Below are positions 13,101 to 28,100 of a stretch of 64,000 nt of DNA, one piece after another. The stretch lies in the NCBI RefSeq assembly GCF_024586455.1, contig NC_065921.1, forward strand, positions 79,978,163-80,042,162. The letters are read 5' to 3'. Numbering within the stretch: position 1 is the first letter of the stretch; each line of letters begins with the position of its first letter. Both the position numbers and the translations under genes were made by a program. A model generated the notes under the pieces. It had not been told where the DNA came from, did not search any database, and was given only the letters and a program-made list of their open reading frames with translations. Source of the stretch: Bactrocera neohumeralis. Lineage: Eukaryota; Arthropoda; Insecta; Diptera; Tephritidae.

Positions 13101-16100
13101 CTCAATTTACTGAGCTAAGGTTTTATTTGTGAGTTAGTATCGCGAAAAACGCGATGTGCTTGGAAAAAAGTTAAAAAAATTAAGGACCGCCCTTATGTTT
13201 ATATTATAATAGTCTTTCATTTTCAACACCTAAATTGTTATATTTGAACGAGCATTGAGGTGAGCCTGTAAAACTGTTTTTAAGGACCACCCTATTACTT
13301 ATAACCCTACTCTAGCTTACAATGCGTTTTGTTAGTTTTGAGCTAAATGCACTAAAAATAAGATGAGTCGATAGTTTAAAAAGTTATCAGGACTACCCTA
13401 AGGCTCTGAAATATTCTTCGCAATATAATTTTTTTTGCTCTCAAATATTTACCGTAATATAAATTTAATTTTTTTTTTGCTATTTTTCGTCTCATTCTGA
13501 ACCAACCATACCGACATAAGCAAGTCTCCCTAACCAAAGTCTCGTTTGATTTTTCATTTCTCACTTCTTTCTGTCCTTTGCTTTTTTTTCTGTATTTGCA
13601 GGCAAATCCTGATGGTAATATGACAACGTCAATATTGACTTTTACGCCAACCATCGATGATCGCGGCAAATTCCTGTCGTGTCGCGCCGAACAGAGCATG
13701 ATACCGGAATCGGGCATGGAGGACGGTTGGAAATTGGATATTTACCGTAAGTTTATTATTGATTGCCCAGCTGCTAAGCGCCGTCGGCACTTTATGTGTA
13801 TATATATTAGGTGTGTTTGTGTGTGTGTGTGCATTTGTGTTTGTATGTTTATATGTTTGTGTGCGTGTTTGTGTCCGGCAATGTTGCACTACACTCTGCC
13901 GCAATTCACAATTCACAACTCGCAACTTGCAAGCGCAACTCCAATTTGCAACTAAAGCAGAATTTCGCTGTCACAGCAAATCACTGAAGTTTTTATTGCC
14001 ACGAAATTGTTATGCAATCACATACATACATAAATACATTAGCATAAGCTGCATGAGAAGCAGTTTCCGCTGTTGCAGCTGCAATTGTATGAAGTTGTTG
14101 TTTGTTACTGTTGTTGTAGCTGGGTTTTATTGCAATGCTGCAAGGATTTGCCGGAACTTTATGCGCTCAAGAAAAGTGCAGAGCGCGAGGCAATATAGAT
14201 TGGTGCATATACATATATGTGTATGTAGATATATATGAATATATGTATACATGCGTATACTTATGTATATGTCTATATGTGTAAATGTGCTCTCGTACTA
14301 AGGCATAGTTAATATATCTGCGATTATTGCGCGCATAAAATAAAAATGCCCGCTGCACTTTTGTGGCCGCTACGAAGTAATGCAAAGTGTAAGCTGAAGT
14401 AATTGGCGCTTTATTATGTCGAAAATATGCTATAATTTTAATTTATGAAAGTGCATTGCGAAAGGCATTTAAATTTGATTGCCTTTGGTCGTGGATTCGC
14501 AAGGAAGCATAAATCTAGTGCGGCTTTTGTAGCTCGGAAGCCTATTTAAAAGGAAAATTGTATATTAAAATAGTACAAAAAGTTATTAAATAAAGGTCAG
14601 ATGGAAGGAAATCTATTATTTTTGCATTAAGTACGCTTTTATTTAGTATATGGTAGTTATACAAGTCTTGTAACTCAAGTCAGGCCCGTTTTGTACGGCA
14701 ACCAGCTGCCACTGAATGAAATTTCCTAATGCCACTCTGAATGAAACCCGCTACGCTATTGGAAAGAAATGGGACTGTCGATTACTACAGTACTTCTTTT
14801 GAGCCAAACTTTTCACTATAAAAATAATTTGCCACAGAAGGAGCAAGTTGTGCTTACTTTATATTATGTTCCGACTATGAGGTGAATACATAAGAATCGC
14901 TCAACTAAGCTGCTAGAGTTACCGGCGAGTCACTGTTGGCATAAGTGCGGCTTGACATTGTTCAGTTGGCAGGTATTTTTTTCCAATTGCGCAAAGCCAG
15001 CCGCTTTTGAACAATTGCTTCCTTAGACGTTCCAATCACTGACAGTACAATTCTGAATTGGGAGTTTGTCGTAGAGGAACTGATACACTGCCATTCCCAC
15101 CAAACACTTATCCAAACCTTCCTGACCTTCAAAACAGGTTAGATTAGATTAAATAAATAAGTGAGGATTACACCGCGACCTAGTATCTTTTATCCCCTCT
15201 TCTAAGTCACATCGTCTGAACTAGCCCCAGCAAATTGATAAGTTCCAATATACTGACAGGTATTATTTAGGCTATGTGATCCCTATTTGGCAACATGGAT
15301 CCCAGGGCCTTAATCCTGTACCTACAGACTGCTGTGGAGTCCATTAGGGGTGTTTTGGTATTTCAGACTCTAAGTTGCAGAACCGGCAATTTCACAAGAG
15401 TTTAGGCCCATGTTAAATAGGTGCTTCTTGAGCTTACAACGACCAGTGTAGAAGGCGACAAGTAGCCTGAGTTTTCCCTTGGAAGATTACAGAGTTAAAT
15501 CTATTGAGATTGTAACCACTCATTAGCAACTTGACTTTGTGTATACCTGGGAGTTGTTGCCAAAGCCTCTCCTTAAACACTGTTTCATCATTGCGGAGCA
15601 TCTTTTTTATGGTGTGAATACCAACCGCTACGAAAAGTTCCGGTCCTATAATGTTGGTGGATGCACGGAGCGGTCAAGCTCATCAGCCAGTTCATTCCCG
15701 GCTATACCGTTGTTCTGTTTTTTCTCCGAAAATGCCAGTATGAAAGCCTCCTTCATTTGTAAACTCTTGAAAGCAGTTGAAAACAGCGATAATAATATTA
15801 AGTATTGATAAAAAATTTATAAGATGAACATTTTACAATAGCTGTAATACACATAACATCAAGAGCACCCCAACCAAACAATTGAAAAAGCTCCAAAATT
15901 AAGTATAGACTATGCAAGTTCCGCATTAGAAGCCTTTTTTTTGTTTACAGCAACTCAAAGCGGTATTACCTAAGTAGCGAAAGAAGAAGGCTTAACCCCG
16001 CGCCTTAATCACTCCAAAAACTAATCATTCTCCAAGTTGCTTAAATGCGTCGCACCTTAATTGATTCTGCTTAGTGAGAATTTTAAGCGCTGGTCTTCTT

Positions 16101-19100
16101 TGGAATTCACTTTCATTCAAGCAAATCCAATATTGTCTGACTGTTGATTTAATATTCCTATTTTGCATAATACACAGTCGTCTGGCACGTTTCCTTTGAA
16201 AGCAAACTACAAAGACTTAACGCGCCACCTTTTCCTCTCCTTCTCAACAACAACTCTCTGACTCGATCCCTTACTCCTTTACTTTATTTAATTTGACAGT
16301 TTAAACCTTCGCCTGACACACGCCGCCGCGCAACTGAATGCTCGCTTCGCCCCATAAACAAGTAATATTTGATAGCCTTTGGCTTTTATGGCTGCCAACG
16401 TGGCCGCTGTTGGCCGTTAAGCCCGTGATGCCGCCCTCGATTTGCGCGTTTGGTAAATAATGAGCAGACACCTGACGGTTGCACACTTTTTTGTCATTCG
16501 CTTTTGTTTTATATACCTTGAACAGCGTATATAAGTTTAAGTTTGCCGTGAAATTTTTAATCCCAGAAGGCAACGTCGGAGATATTATAGGGTGCGCATT
16601 AATGATCAGCGGGAAGAGCTGAATCGATATAATCATGTCAGTCCATCTGCCTGTTTGTCGACTTAGTCCAAGAGGTTTATCATTTGTTACAACCGTCGAT
16701 ATCGGACTCTTATACCATATAGCTGTCATACAAACTGATAGATCAAACTCAAGTCTTGGTATGGAAAACTTTTCATTTGACAAAATATCTTCATGAAATT
16801 TGGCATGAATCATAAACCTTGAAAAATAATGCAGTCCGCGTAGAAATTGTTCAGATCGAATAACATTATTATATAGCTGGCATACAAACTGAACGAACGA
16901 ATTCAACTCTTTGTATGGAAAACTTTCTAATTTCTATAGATATTTCCTAGAAATTTAGTGTGAGCTATTGCCTAGAGCAATAATGAGATCTCTGAAGAAA
17001 TTGCTCAGATCGCACCACTTAAGCAGCTTTCATACAAAATGATCGATCAAACTCAAGTCCTTGTATGAAAAACTTTTTTATTTGACGAGATATCTTCGCA
17101 AAATTTTGCACAGTTTAGTATCTAAGCCATTGTCATAATATCCGTGGAAATCATTCAGATCGAAAAGATAGCTGTCATACAAAATGGTCGTTTAAAATCA
17201 AGATAGAGATATTTTAAGCCTTCTTATGCTATAAAAAGTGCGCCTGTGAAGGGTATTATAGCTTCGGTGCAGCTAAAGTTAACAGCTTTGCTTATTTTAT
17301 TATTTTGGTTTTTGCATTTTGCACACTTTTCGCCACCACTGTGGAGTGTTTGTCGACTATATAGTTTTAGTGATAGTGTGTAGTAGCAGATAAATCGTAT
17401 TTGAAAGCTGCAGCAGCAGTTGCCGTTACAATCACAGTTCAACATTTTTTCTATTACTTCTACGGCCGAAGTTCCAAAATACTTTTGGCGCTAGTTAGCG
17501 GTGTTGTTGTTGCCGATTTTGCTGTTTCGTTGCTGTTATTTTATGCCAGTGTTGTTATTTATTTGTTGTTGTTGTTATTTTGTTGTTGTTGTTAGCAATA
17601 TTTTAGCGCTGCTTGTGTTGGCAAACACAACGCAACACACACACAATTCGTGCAGCTTTAATGGCATTTGGCGCACGCGGCTGTTTGCTGTATTGAATTA
17701 AATGTTACGTATACGCCACCTGCACCACCTGCGAGTGTCTGCCAAATGGCAAGGTGCGTTGCTGCTAACGGCTTTTAGCTGCCAAAAATCGACTGTTTGG
17801 GGTTATGCGCCATGCTGGCTATTTGAATTCCACTTATTCGGCAGACGGGAGCTGCTTTGAAGACACACACACACATACACAAAATGGCACAGTACATCGA
17901 GGAGCAGCAGCAGCGTACGCCACAAAAGTGCTAATGAAAGGTGGAAAGGTAACATTGTTGTGCTTTCTTTACCTTATTTTGGCACACGAAAGAGTGTGAA
18001 GTGCCGTTGGCAACACTGTTTGGCAAGCGTGCAGCGTTAATGTAAGGAAGCTCAGTGGTGAAGTGCCGAATTGAGTGTATATGTGTGGCAAGTGCTTGAA
18101 GATGTGCAGACTTCCTTCATGGCAGATTGCTGCGACTAACAGCATGTATCGGTAGTGCGTACACAGTGTGTGCAAAAGTGTTTGCTGCCTCACTTACGAA
18201 GGACTCCGCACAGGAAAGCTAAAGACAAGCAGCAAATTTGTGCTTTTGAGTGTTTCATGCCAAAGACGCGGTAATTGTTGTTGTTAAAAAGCACACAAGT
18301 GCACATGGAAGGGGTGTGAAGCTAACTGGCAAGTGATACCGAAAAGTTATATATCCACAAAGGTATGTATATACATACATGTAGGGAGTGAGCGTGGGTT
18401 TCAAGCATTTATAATTGTTTAGAGAAGCAAGGGACAGCAGTGCAGAAAAACAATGAACTTTTCGTGGAATTTTTAATTAACTGCAGCTGTGTACATTTTA
18501 AATGTGTTAAACATTAATTATTGCCAAGCACTAACAAGCGAGCGAAATAAATTGTAGTTTTATCACAAAACTTAAATAAATTGCCAAAATGCGAGTGTGT
18601 TAAATGCGTAGTGAATATGAAATTAATTTTGCTTAATTAATAAATTTGTATGCATAAAGTGTTACAAAAATTATTTTGGATCCGCCTGATGTTTTTGTAA
18701 TAAAAAAATATTTATATCGATACATTGGTAGTCGAAAAAGTCTTTTCGTATTTCTAATCAAGTTTTAAGATATTTTTTTATTTTTATAATAATAAATAAA
18801 TAAATTAATATGTACCATTTTGGTCGAAAACTTTTGGCCATTTTTTCACTAGAGATGATGGAATAATGATCAGTGTAAATCGAAATTTCGAAATTTCTAA
18901 AGCTTAAGTGAGCGAGGCATTGTTGTGCTACAAAAACTGTTACAGCATCTTCTCCGTAAGCTGCACAAATTTCATTGGTGGCTTGCGTGGCACTTTTCCC
19001 GTTTTTATACAAAAATTTCAAAATATAGCGAATTTCTTTATTATTTTGACAAATTTTTTAACAGCTGTAACTATTTTCCAACTCCCCGAATTTAATATTT

Positions 19101-22100
19101 TTAGTTAAATGAAGCTTAAAATCTCACCTTTCCAACATTATTTGGTGTGAGACAATGTGGTTGGCAGCACTGAAGATATACGACTGCAATGACATCTATT
19201 GAGAAAGTGCGAAAATACTTTTTCGACTACCCAATATATTGCTAACAACTCTGCCTATTTTCAATATTCGCTATATTGCTATCAATAATCTAATATATTG
19301 ATTTATTTGTGTTGACTTTGGCAAATTTTAATAAAACCACCTACTCCTATAGCTCAGAATGTGGAATATTGTGCTATTTGTAAGCTATTTTAAATTTTTT
19401 TAGCACACTTATGGGCGCTTTAGTCATTCAAATAGTTTTAAGTGGAGAGAAGGTATGTGTCTTTGCTAAACTTCGCCAACTTGTCGTCTATCGTAAGCAA
19501 GAGGCCCTGACCTAAGCACATACCACTTAATCAAATTTGACCTGGACTGGTACATTTAAATTTCAGCAGCAAACTTAATCGAATAAAACATTTTCCTAAA
19601 ATATTGTCACCCTGTTTTACTTTTTGTGTGAAATTTGGTCTCCATGTGTCAATTAGTGTGTATTTAATAGTTGTTTTTAGAGGCGAAAGTTTTCCTGTTA
19701 AGTTTTAGCATGAAAAAATTACACTTCGAATTTGCTAAAAATTTTACATTTTCATTGGAATCACGGCTAGCGAACCTTAGAATATATCACAGAAGTGTTT
19801 TAGGGAGCCTACTTTAACACAAACACAAGTAGCTAAGTGTCACAATGCATTAAGTGAAAGTCGTGAAGTCAACAAAAACTTGCGAGGCGACCTTTCTACT
19901 ATGTTAATGACGATACAACATAAAATTAAGGAAATGGTACTGAAAAATCATCGTATTGGCTACAGAGAGGCCCCAAATGAGCTCACTTTTTCTTGTGGAT
20001 CATTTCGGTATGTTTTAGTTAACGTTTTGGGTATGCAGAATGTCAATGCAAGACTCGTACTAAAAGAGCTGAATCTTTTGCAACACGACGTCAAACAAAG
20101 AGCGGAAAAGAGATTCTTGACATCGTAGCTGGAAACCCTAACTTCTTAAAACGCATCGTTGCTGTTGAAGAAACGTATATTAATGAATAAGATGTCGTAA
20201 CTGTCCAACAATCTAGCGAATAGCTTTTCGAAAATCAGCCAAAACCTTCAGAAAAAAACTAAATAGATGTTATCGACTTCTTTGAGTACCGTGTTGAAAT
20301 ACAATATATATGAAATGATCAATTAAGAACTCAACTTGGCTGCTTTGAGGCGTCTACGTGAAGCACTTCATTGTAAATGATCAGATTTGGGCTCAGAAGT
20401 CCATTACCTAGCATTGGTTTTGACTATAAAAATGAAAAGATATTACGTTCTCAGGCACCGTTGTCAACAAAATTGGATCCGTGTGATTTTTTTCTTTTTG
20501 AGAAACTGAGAAATTTGCTTTGGAAAACGCTCTGAGTGCCATGGTTCATTGATGTCATTAAAAAGCACTGAAAGCCATCTCAACTGAGGCATATGATAAC
20601 TGTATTGAAAATCAAATGCAAAAAGAACCTACATATATTAAAGGTGATAATATATAATAGCATTAAAATAGCTACAAATGTTTTTTCCACGTCAAATTTA
20701 ATCAGATGATTATCACTTTATTCTGAAACAAGCCTCCTGTTCTCAACATTTCTACCTTTCTCATTCTAAACATCACTAGAATTATCCTAATGCTTAAAAT
20801 TTGCACTTAATTTAATTGAGAATACGGAAAATAATTTTTTTGTTCAATGCAAAATATAAAAAATCAAATAATTAATAAATTAAATTAACTAATCTGAGTC
20901 AGATTTAATGGTGCACGTGTTTCAATGAACGCCCACTCACTATCGCTTTCCCTCAGTACACACATTTTTTATTTTTCAAAGCAACAACAAATCGGCAAAG
21001 AATTTGTGTGAATTTCTCTGACTTTTTTTCTTCCAATTATATATCTTCCGTTATATTTTCGCAAGCTCGGTCCCACCAGCCGCAGAGGCATTTGCTAACG
21101 CTAACGCGGCCGTTTAGTTATGTTTGTTAGCTTTGCCGCCATTTTGCTTTATTATTAAACAGGAATTACACATAAACAGCAACAGCAATAATACATATGT
21201 ATGTGGTAAAAAAGCGTGCAAATACATACATATATCATTATATAAAAACTAAGCACATAAATAAATACGATTTAATTACAAGCCAACATGGCTTTGTTGT
21301 TGTTATACATGTTTTTTGTTGCTTTTGTTGCACAGAATTTTTGTTATTTTTCTAGCACAACTTTTTTTGTTGTTGTTAAATGAGTTTATTATTGTTCTTA
21401 TTGTTGTTGTTGCGGATGTTTTTGTTGTTGTTAAACACAAGTTTTTTTTGTTCTTGCAGTTGTGTATTTTGGTCCTTTTTATGCACGCTTTTGTTGTTGT
21501 ATATCGCTTATGTTATTGTTGTTGCACATCATTGCTGTTGTTGTTATTGTTGCTGCTGCTGTTGTTCTTGTAGACAGTCTCTTTCTTGTTGCTCCTTTCT
21601 ATTCTTGTTGTTGCACATGTTTTTGTTGTTGTTATAACCGCTTTATGTTGTTGTTGTTGTACACGATTTTTTATTGTTGTACATTCGTGTTCGCTTTACA
21701 GAGCACACGCGTACTTACTTTCAAGGTTCCATTTTTATATTGCCTTGTCGCTGCCACTCCGCCCGCTGCGCTCCCACACATACGCATCGTGGAATTTCAC
21801 CCGCGTCGCTTTGGGATTTCCGCTCGGGGATTTTATGAGCATGCCAAGCATTTAAAATGCCATGCACGCGTAAGCGTTCGCATGTGTCTATGTGTGTGCA
21901 TCAGATTGCGTGTGCTGATTTGAAATAGCAACATGACGCGTGTTGCATGTTGAACTCGCGCAGCCGTGCACATGCCCAGCCATTCCACTCACTCGTTCGC
22001 TTAAGCTTTTGTAGTACACAGCACACGGTCGTTAATAAAAACACGCTCGAAATCGCTGAAATGAATTGCCTAATTTGTTGGTTTTAAAATATTTCAAACA

Positions 22101-25100
22101 ACCAAAAACGGCGAAAGCTCTCCAGTCAGGCTTACAGAGCTTTTACCACGCTCGTTTTTTTATCGCTAGCATCGCGACACTTCTGCACTCTTTCACTCCT
22201 CGGGGGAATACTTAAAAGCAAACACACAAAATTAAGACGACTTAAGTAATTTCAGCAAAGTACTTAAGTCATTACGTAACGGCTTTTCGTAGACGCAGCG
22301 CTTTGAAGTGGCAACACGCACTTTTTGCTGCCTTCCATTATATAGAAGAAATTCTGAGCGACGCTCTCGCAGTTATTTATCGTCTTAAAGCATTAAGTAC
22401 ATGTTGGCAAAACAATTGCCGTGTAGGTGAGAGATTCGGCTTACAACAGGCGCCCAATTTCTAAAGACTGACTAACGCACCTGGGGTGTGAGCGCTAGCA
22501 CCAAAGCGGTAATTAGTCAGCCACTGGCGCTGTCGCTTTACTCCTTTTGGTGGAGGAGAATGCTACAATTTCGTTGGCACTTAATAATAATGCAATAAAT
22601 TAACAATGACAGTCATGCTGACAGCGAGTTTGGTGTGAAAATTCCTCGTCGACTTGCGTAACACAAAACACGCGCTAAACTTTAGCTTAATTCTTGAGCT
22701 TTTGCAATGAAAATAAGTTAAAGCAGTCGAATTTTGTTTTTCGTTCATAGAATGAACACCCAAGTTGGACAAAAGGTACTGGAGAATCGAAAAGCTTCGA
22801 TTCTGAAGAATAGTTTCAGCTGAGCCTTACGACCTCACCTTGATATTGAGAGATTCTTTGTTTAAACTGATAAAAAAAGTTGAAAAAGACTTGTTAACTC
22901 TAAGCTTCAAGCAAACCAAATAAGATGGCATAGAAAGAACATTCAACAAACATACCACAGCACCAGGTCTTCCTCCTTTTCACTGTTTGGCGTTAATTGG
23001 AGATTCCCAGTGTAGTCAGCTTCTTCTCCAACCGGTTTTTCCAACAAAGTGGAGGTCGTTGGGTACTGTGTCGAATACTCTCAGATTAGCAGTGTTTTCA
23101 TCCACTGAGACGACATGACATGTGTAGCCGCTGGTTCTTAATTCCAATTTCAATGCGCGAAGGACCATAAATCTTTCGCAGAACCTTTCTCTCGAAAACT
23201 CCTAACTTCGACTCATCAGATGATGTCATTGTCCATGCCTCTGCACCATATAGCAAGACGGGGATGATGAGTGACTTGTAGAATTTGGGTTTTCTTCGTC
23301 GTTTGAGGACTTTATTTCTCAATTTCCTATTCAATATAAGGTAACACCTGTTGGCAAGAGTTATTTTGTGTTGAATTTCGTGACTGACGTTGTAGTTGGT
23401 GTCAATGCTGGTTCCAATATAGACGAAGTTATCGATGACTTCCAAGTTATGACTGTCAACAGTGACGTGGGAGCCAGTCGCTAATGCGACTACTGTTTGT
23501 TTGATGACAGGAGATATTTCGCCTTGCTGTCGTTCACTACCAGATCAATTTGCTTCGCTTTTTAGTCCAACGTGGAGAAAGAGACTGACAGAGCTTTCTC
23601 AACCTTAGTTTACACAGCCGTATTAGTTTTGAGGGGACTCCAAATTCTGACAAAGCGGCATAAAGGCAGTTTCTTTTCGTGCTGTCAAAAGAAGTTTCAA
23701 AATCGACGAAGAGTTGATTTGTATTGATCCCTTTCACGGGTATTTTCCAAGATTTGGCGCATGGTGAATATCTGGTCTGTTGTTGATTTGCCAGGTTTAA
23801 GGCCACACTGATAAGGTCCAATCAGTTTGTTGACTTTGGGCTTCAATCTTTCACAAAATACGCTCGATATAACACTATAAGCGATGTTGAGGAGGCTTAT
23901 CCCGCGGTAGTTGGAGATTGTAGGGTCTCCTTGTTTGTGGATTGGGCAGAGCACACTTAAATTCCAATCGTTGGGCTTCCTTTCGTCCGTCTTTTTGTCA
24001 CTCTACAAAGTGTTTTAAGGACTTAAGTGATGATTTTGGCTCGAAAATTATGGCAATAACTAGCGGAAAGTACGATTCACTAATATTCATTGTTGAGAAA
24101 TTCATACATAAGGCCGCGTGGCATATGAATGTTACTCGACCTATTTCAGAACTTTCTTCTTTCTACACAATTTTTTGTAGATTTCGCCTCACGGATGACT
24201 GCTCTCAAATAAATAAGATGGCTCACATTCGATAGAGCTCACAAATCTAGTGCTAGGCTTACTAAGTGCCACGTTGTCGAAAAGTCTAAACTTCATCAAA
24301 AGCATTGCTAAATTTTCTATCCCGTGACTACTGAATGCCTGTAAATTCTCTGAGATTTCTTAAAACAAAAAACTTTTTTTTATTAAAAAAATTCCACCTG
24401 ATTGTTTAAATCTAAAAACAATGCAGTTCACCAGATTTTCAAAAACCAATAACAAACTGTGCGTGACGCCGGCATTTATGGAGGTAACCGATGAGATAGA
24501 TGACTGGTTTGGAGATATTGTTGCATATTTTTTTTTTAATTATAATATCTATTTGGGCCGGGTCAGCTTCATTGTGATTCAAGTCCCAGTTTCATTAGAA
24601 CTTGAGCTTCTACTATGCACGCCCTTTAATATGGAGCGATTGGAACTATGCATATATGTCTGTAAGGACTCTTCAGTCCACTAAATAGTCTCAAGGACCT
24701 GCTTAGCTACATATGTTGGCTAGTAGCTATATAATACAGCAGGTAGCTTTAGGTGTTCAAAGACGGAGACATTTCTTCCAGCTCATTTGTGATACTGATG
24801 CCACCTTAATCTTATTGGCCCTCCAGCCTCTTCTAAGCTCGAAGCAATGGTTATCAATATTAAATTAAATTTGGAAAGATCTGTTTGCCGTTTTTAGAAC
24901 TTATTGCAATCGGATCAATGATACAAAATTGTATTTAATATCTTTTAAACGATCTTTCAATGGAATCTAGCGCTCTCAACCAAATAGATCGGAAAGTTAA
25001 ATATTCTAATATTAAGTCCACATATTCCCACTCTAGCCCAAGCTTAGCATTCTAATGAGCCAAATTTATTATTTCTATGAAGTACTAAACCTTGCTAAAT

Positions 25101-28100
25101 ACCAAAACGGCACTGGCACTACTCTGCCCCAACTACACCTCAACTAAAGAGCAGCATTACACGAAATGAGCAACCGCACACAAATAACTTCGAATATAAT
25201 TAAAGAGATTTAAACAATTTTCCTCTTAATTACACCGTAAAACTGATTGCGATATGCACAACTACATACAGACACATGTAAGCTGTGAATTTGGTTATTA
25301 AATAGCAGATGTTCCGTTATGCCGGGAACAACAAGAGTCGCTACAAAAGGAGTTTAATTAAGATGTAGATACGTGGCGTTACTTCAAATAAGAATTTATG
25401 TCATGGCACAAGCAGGTGGTTTTTAATGAGCCGACATATATGCTTTTGGGCACATATCCACTCATACTCATACATATATCTACTATATATGTAGGTGCGT
25501 GGAAGTATATCAGTTTAATGATTCTTAAAATAAGCCAAATAAGCATAAATACATATTTATTTCAACATTTACAAAGACATACTTAAGTGTAAGCCTGTAG
25601 AAGCGGTTTAGTGGGAGCATGTACCGATGTGCGCTGTGAATGAAAGTTGGTGCCCTGTCGGAAAAATTTAAAGCATATTTACTCGGAGGTGATGTTATAT
25701 TTTAACATAAGCAAGTAAGGAAGGGCAAAGTTCGTGTGCAACCGAACAATTTATACACTTCCAAATTACATGAATCGAAGACAGGGAAATACCTTAAGGT
25801 GCAAAAAGGTTGTAAAAAAACAACTATAGGCACTGGGTTCCAAATATTCGGTATCTATCATCATCACAGAACTAATAATATGTATATTCAATTTTCTAAA
25901 AATCCGAAATTTTTCATTTAGAAATTTTGCACTTCAGAATTGCTTAAAACTCTCCTATAATATTTTTATAACTACTACTATTTCGACATCAATATTCGAA
26001 AATGTATTCAAAAATAACGTTTTCGAAAAAAATATTAGAAATTTTTGGAATATATTCTTAATTTTGAGAGTTACCGAAATTTCTTCTAATTTTTTTTTTT
26101 TTGAAAATCAGTGTAAAAATACCCCTCTTTAAATAACACGTTTTCGAAAAAATATGCGAAAGTTTTAGAATTTTTTTTATTTTCTCAATTTCGAGAACTG
26201 TCAGAAATCTTTTGTCTTCTTTCTCGTTATTAATGTTCAAAAATAAATGCAAAAATAACGCTGTTTTAAAAAGTCATTTTCGAAAAATGTTCGAAATGTT
26301 TTTATTTTTCATAAGTGCAGAATTATCAGCATATACTATTTTGAAATAAATGTTCGAAAGTTAATGAGTGCAGTATAGCATGTTTTCGAATCCATTTTCG
26401 AAATTTTTTTTTAACTTTCTTTCTAAATATTCAAAATTTTCTCTCATACTCTTTATATTTGCTTGCTATTAAAATTTGAAAATTAATACTTGAGTAATGC
26501 CAGTTTTAAAAACACGTTTTCCAAAAAGTTTTCCGACGTTTTTTTAATTTTTTAATATTTGGTAATTTCTAAGAAATCTTTATACCTAATATTTGTATAT
26601 TAATATGTGAAAATCAACGCATAATAGGGTGTTTCGAACAAATTTACGAAAGATTTTAAATATTTTTCTTATGCGAGTTTTTCAGACTAATATTTTGATA
26701 TAAATGACCGAAACTTAGTGCAAATTTAACGCTTCTTTAAAAAACGGGTTTTCGAAAATATTTTCGAAAGTTTTTGAAAATCTGTTTTCGAAATAGGCAT
26801 ATGTGGCACACTCCTCTTTCATCACGAAAAATGCCGGTGAATTTCTAATTTCGGAAATACTCTGAGTAATCTTCGAAAATCAATGCAAAGAATGCTATTC
26901 TTTGTTTTAAACAAGGTTTCGAAAAATTAATTTTTTTTATGTTTTCAGAATTATTCACTCTTTTGATTTTTTTTTATATAAATTTTCGTAGATTTATGCA
27001 AAAATAACGTTTCTATAAAAAACAGTTTTTCGAAAAAAATTTCGAATATTTTTGAAAATGAGTTTTCGAAAGTTTATTTTCAAAATATATGCAGCACACT
27101 CTTCTTTCACCGTGAAAAATGCTGTTGAATTTCGAATTTCAGAAAAACGCTGAGTAATTCCTACTGGGTACTAATCTTTGGTTTCGTGCATACAACTCGT
27201 GTATATTCCCATAGCAGCTGCCGGTTTACTTAACTGTAAACGCGCAAAATAAAAATATGAACAGCATTAATTCACAGCAAAGGAAGTCGAAAGTGCGAAG
27301 CAGGAAGCAGATACATTTTACACACACCACATAAATATTGCAGGGAATAAATAAATAAATATAGCGTGTAAGCAGGAAAAGGTTAAAATGCAATCAGATG
27401 CCAAATAAATTAATTACAGTCCAACTGAGCGGAGAGGCGCGCCAAACAGACTAACAGCACAGCCAAAACAGAGGCAATTAAGGCAGATGCATGAAGAAAG
27501 TAATGAAAGCGAGCGTTATGGGGAGTAAAATAGAAGAAGTAAAAGAGACAGTTAGATAGTTATGAGAGTGAGAGTGAGATTACGTGCGTTTGTAGCGAAA
27601 GTGTATAATATTGCGAAATATTGTCTAATTAAAAGAGCCGCGTGTGAAATAAGATTAGTTGAATGCCTGAAAATTAATTGCTGCTAATATTTTAAGCAAC
27701 ACTGTACCAATGTATGTTAATATACAAATATATATTAAATAAATTTCATTTTCTCCACACAGACATACCCGTTGTGAGCCTGGAGCTCGGCACCAACTCG
27801 ATAAACTCAACCTTTCGCGAAGGCATCGATGTTTTCTTCGAGTGCAACATCAAATCGAATCCTTGGGTCTACAAAGTCAGTTGGCGCCACAATGTAAGTA
27901 TGCACAGCGGTGCACATATTGCTTATTCAAATATCTACTTATGACTTTTTATATAGTTTTTTTATGGTATGTAGTGGCCGTGTGTGTGTGAAAAGAAAAT
28001 TATAATCGCATATGTCTTGCGGTGCTGTTGTTGATGATGATGGATTTTTCATTTTCCATGCCTTCAACGTTGACAATTTAATTTATATAACTCATATGTA

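Larger units (their letters stand above)
9241..13601 (+). other. Intron inside Ig3 (4361 bp)
   Basis: GT-AG, phase 0. It holds a transposase relic, a long inverted repeat and an ACCACCCTAAT array, each listed separately. Segments 10570-11900 contain nothing I recognise apart from short, unsupported open frames. Confidence 0.75.
13747..27762 (+). other. Intron between Ig3 and Ig4 exons (14016 bp)
   Basis: GT-AG, phase 1, the longest intron. It contains LINE, mariner and dispersed-repeat relics given separately. In 14300-15120, 15830-16500, 17700-18700, 20720-21280, 21690-22900 and 24030-25950 I see no gene, only unmatched or simple sequence. Confidence 0.75.

Noticed and set aside
13759..14238. 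159-codon frame after the Ig3 exon donor
   Set aside because: Cys/Val-rich translation of a GT microsatellite and flanking intron, with a clear GTAAGT donor just upstream.
16301..16906. 201-codon open frame on the minus strand
   Set aside because: It lies mostly across a dispersed repeat, has no domain I recognise, and the same repeat elsewhere is full of stops.
21316..21923. Several long plus-strand frames rich in Leu, Val and Cys
   Set aside because: They are translations of a GTT/GCT microsatellite in three frames, with no splice or codon support.
26000..27130. CRISPR-like look of regularly spaced palindromic repeats
   Set aside because: Eukaryotic intron, diverged units, unequal spacing and no unique spacers or cas genes.
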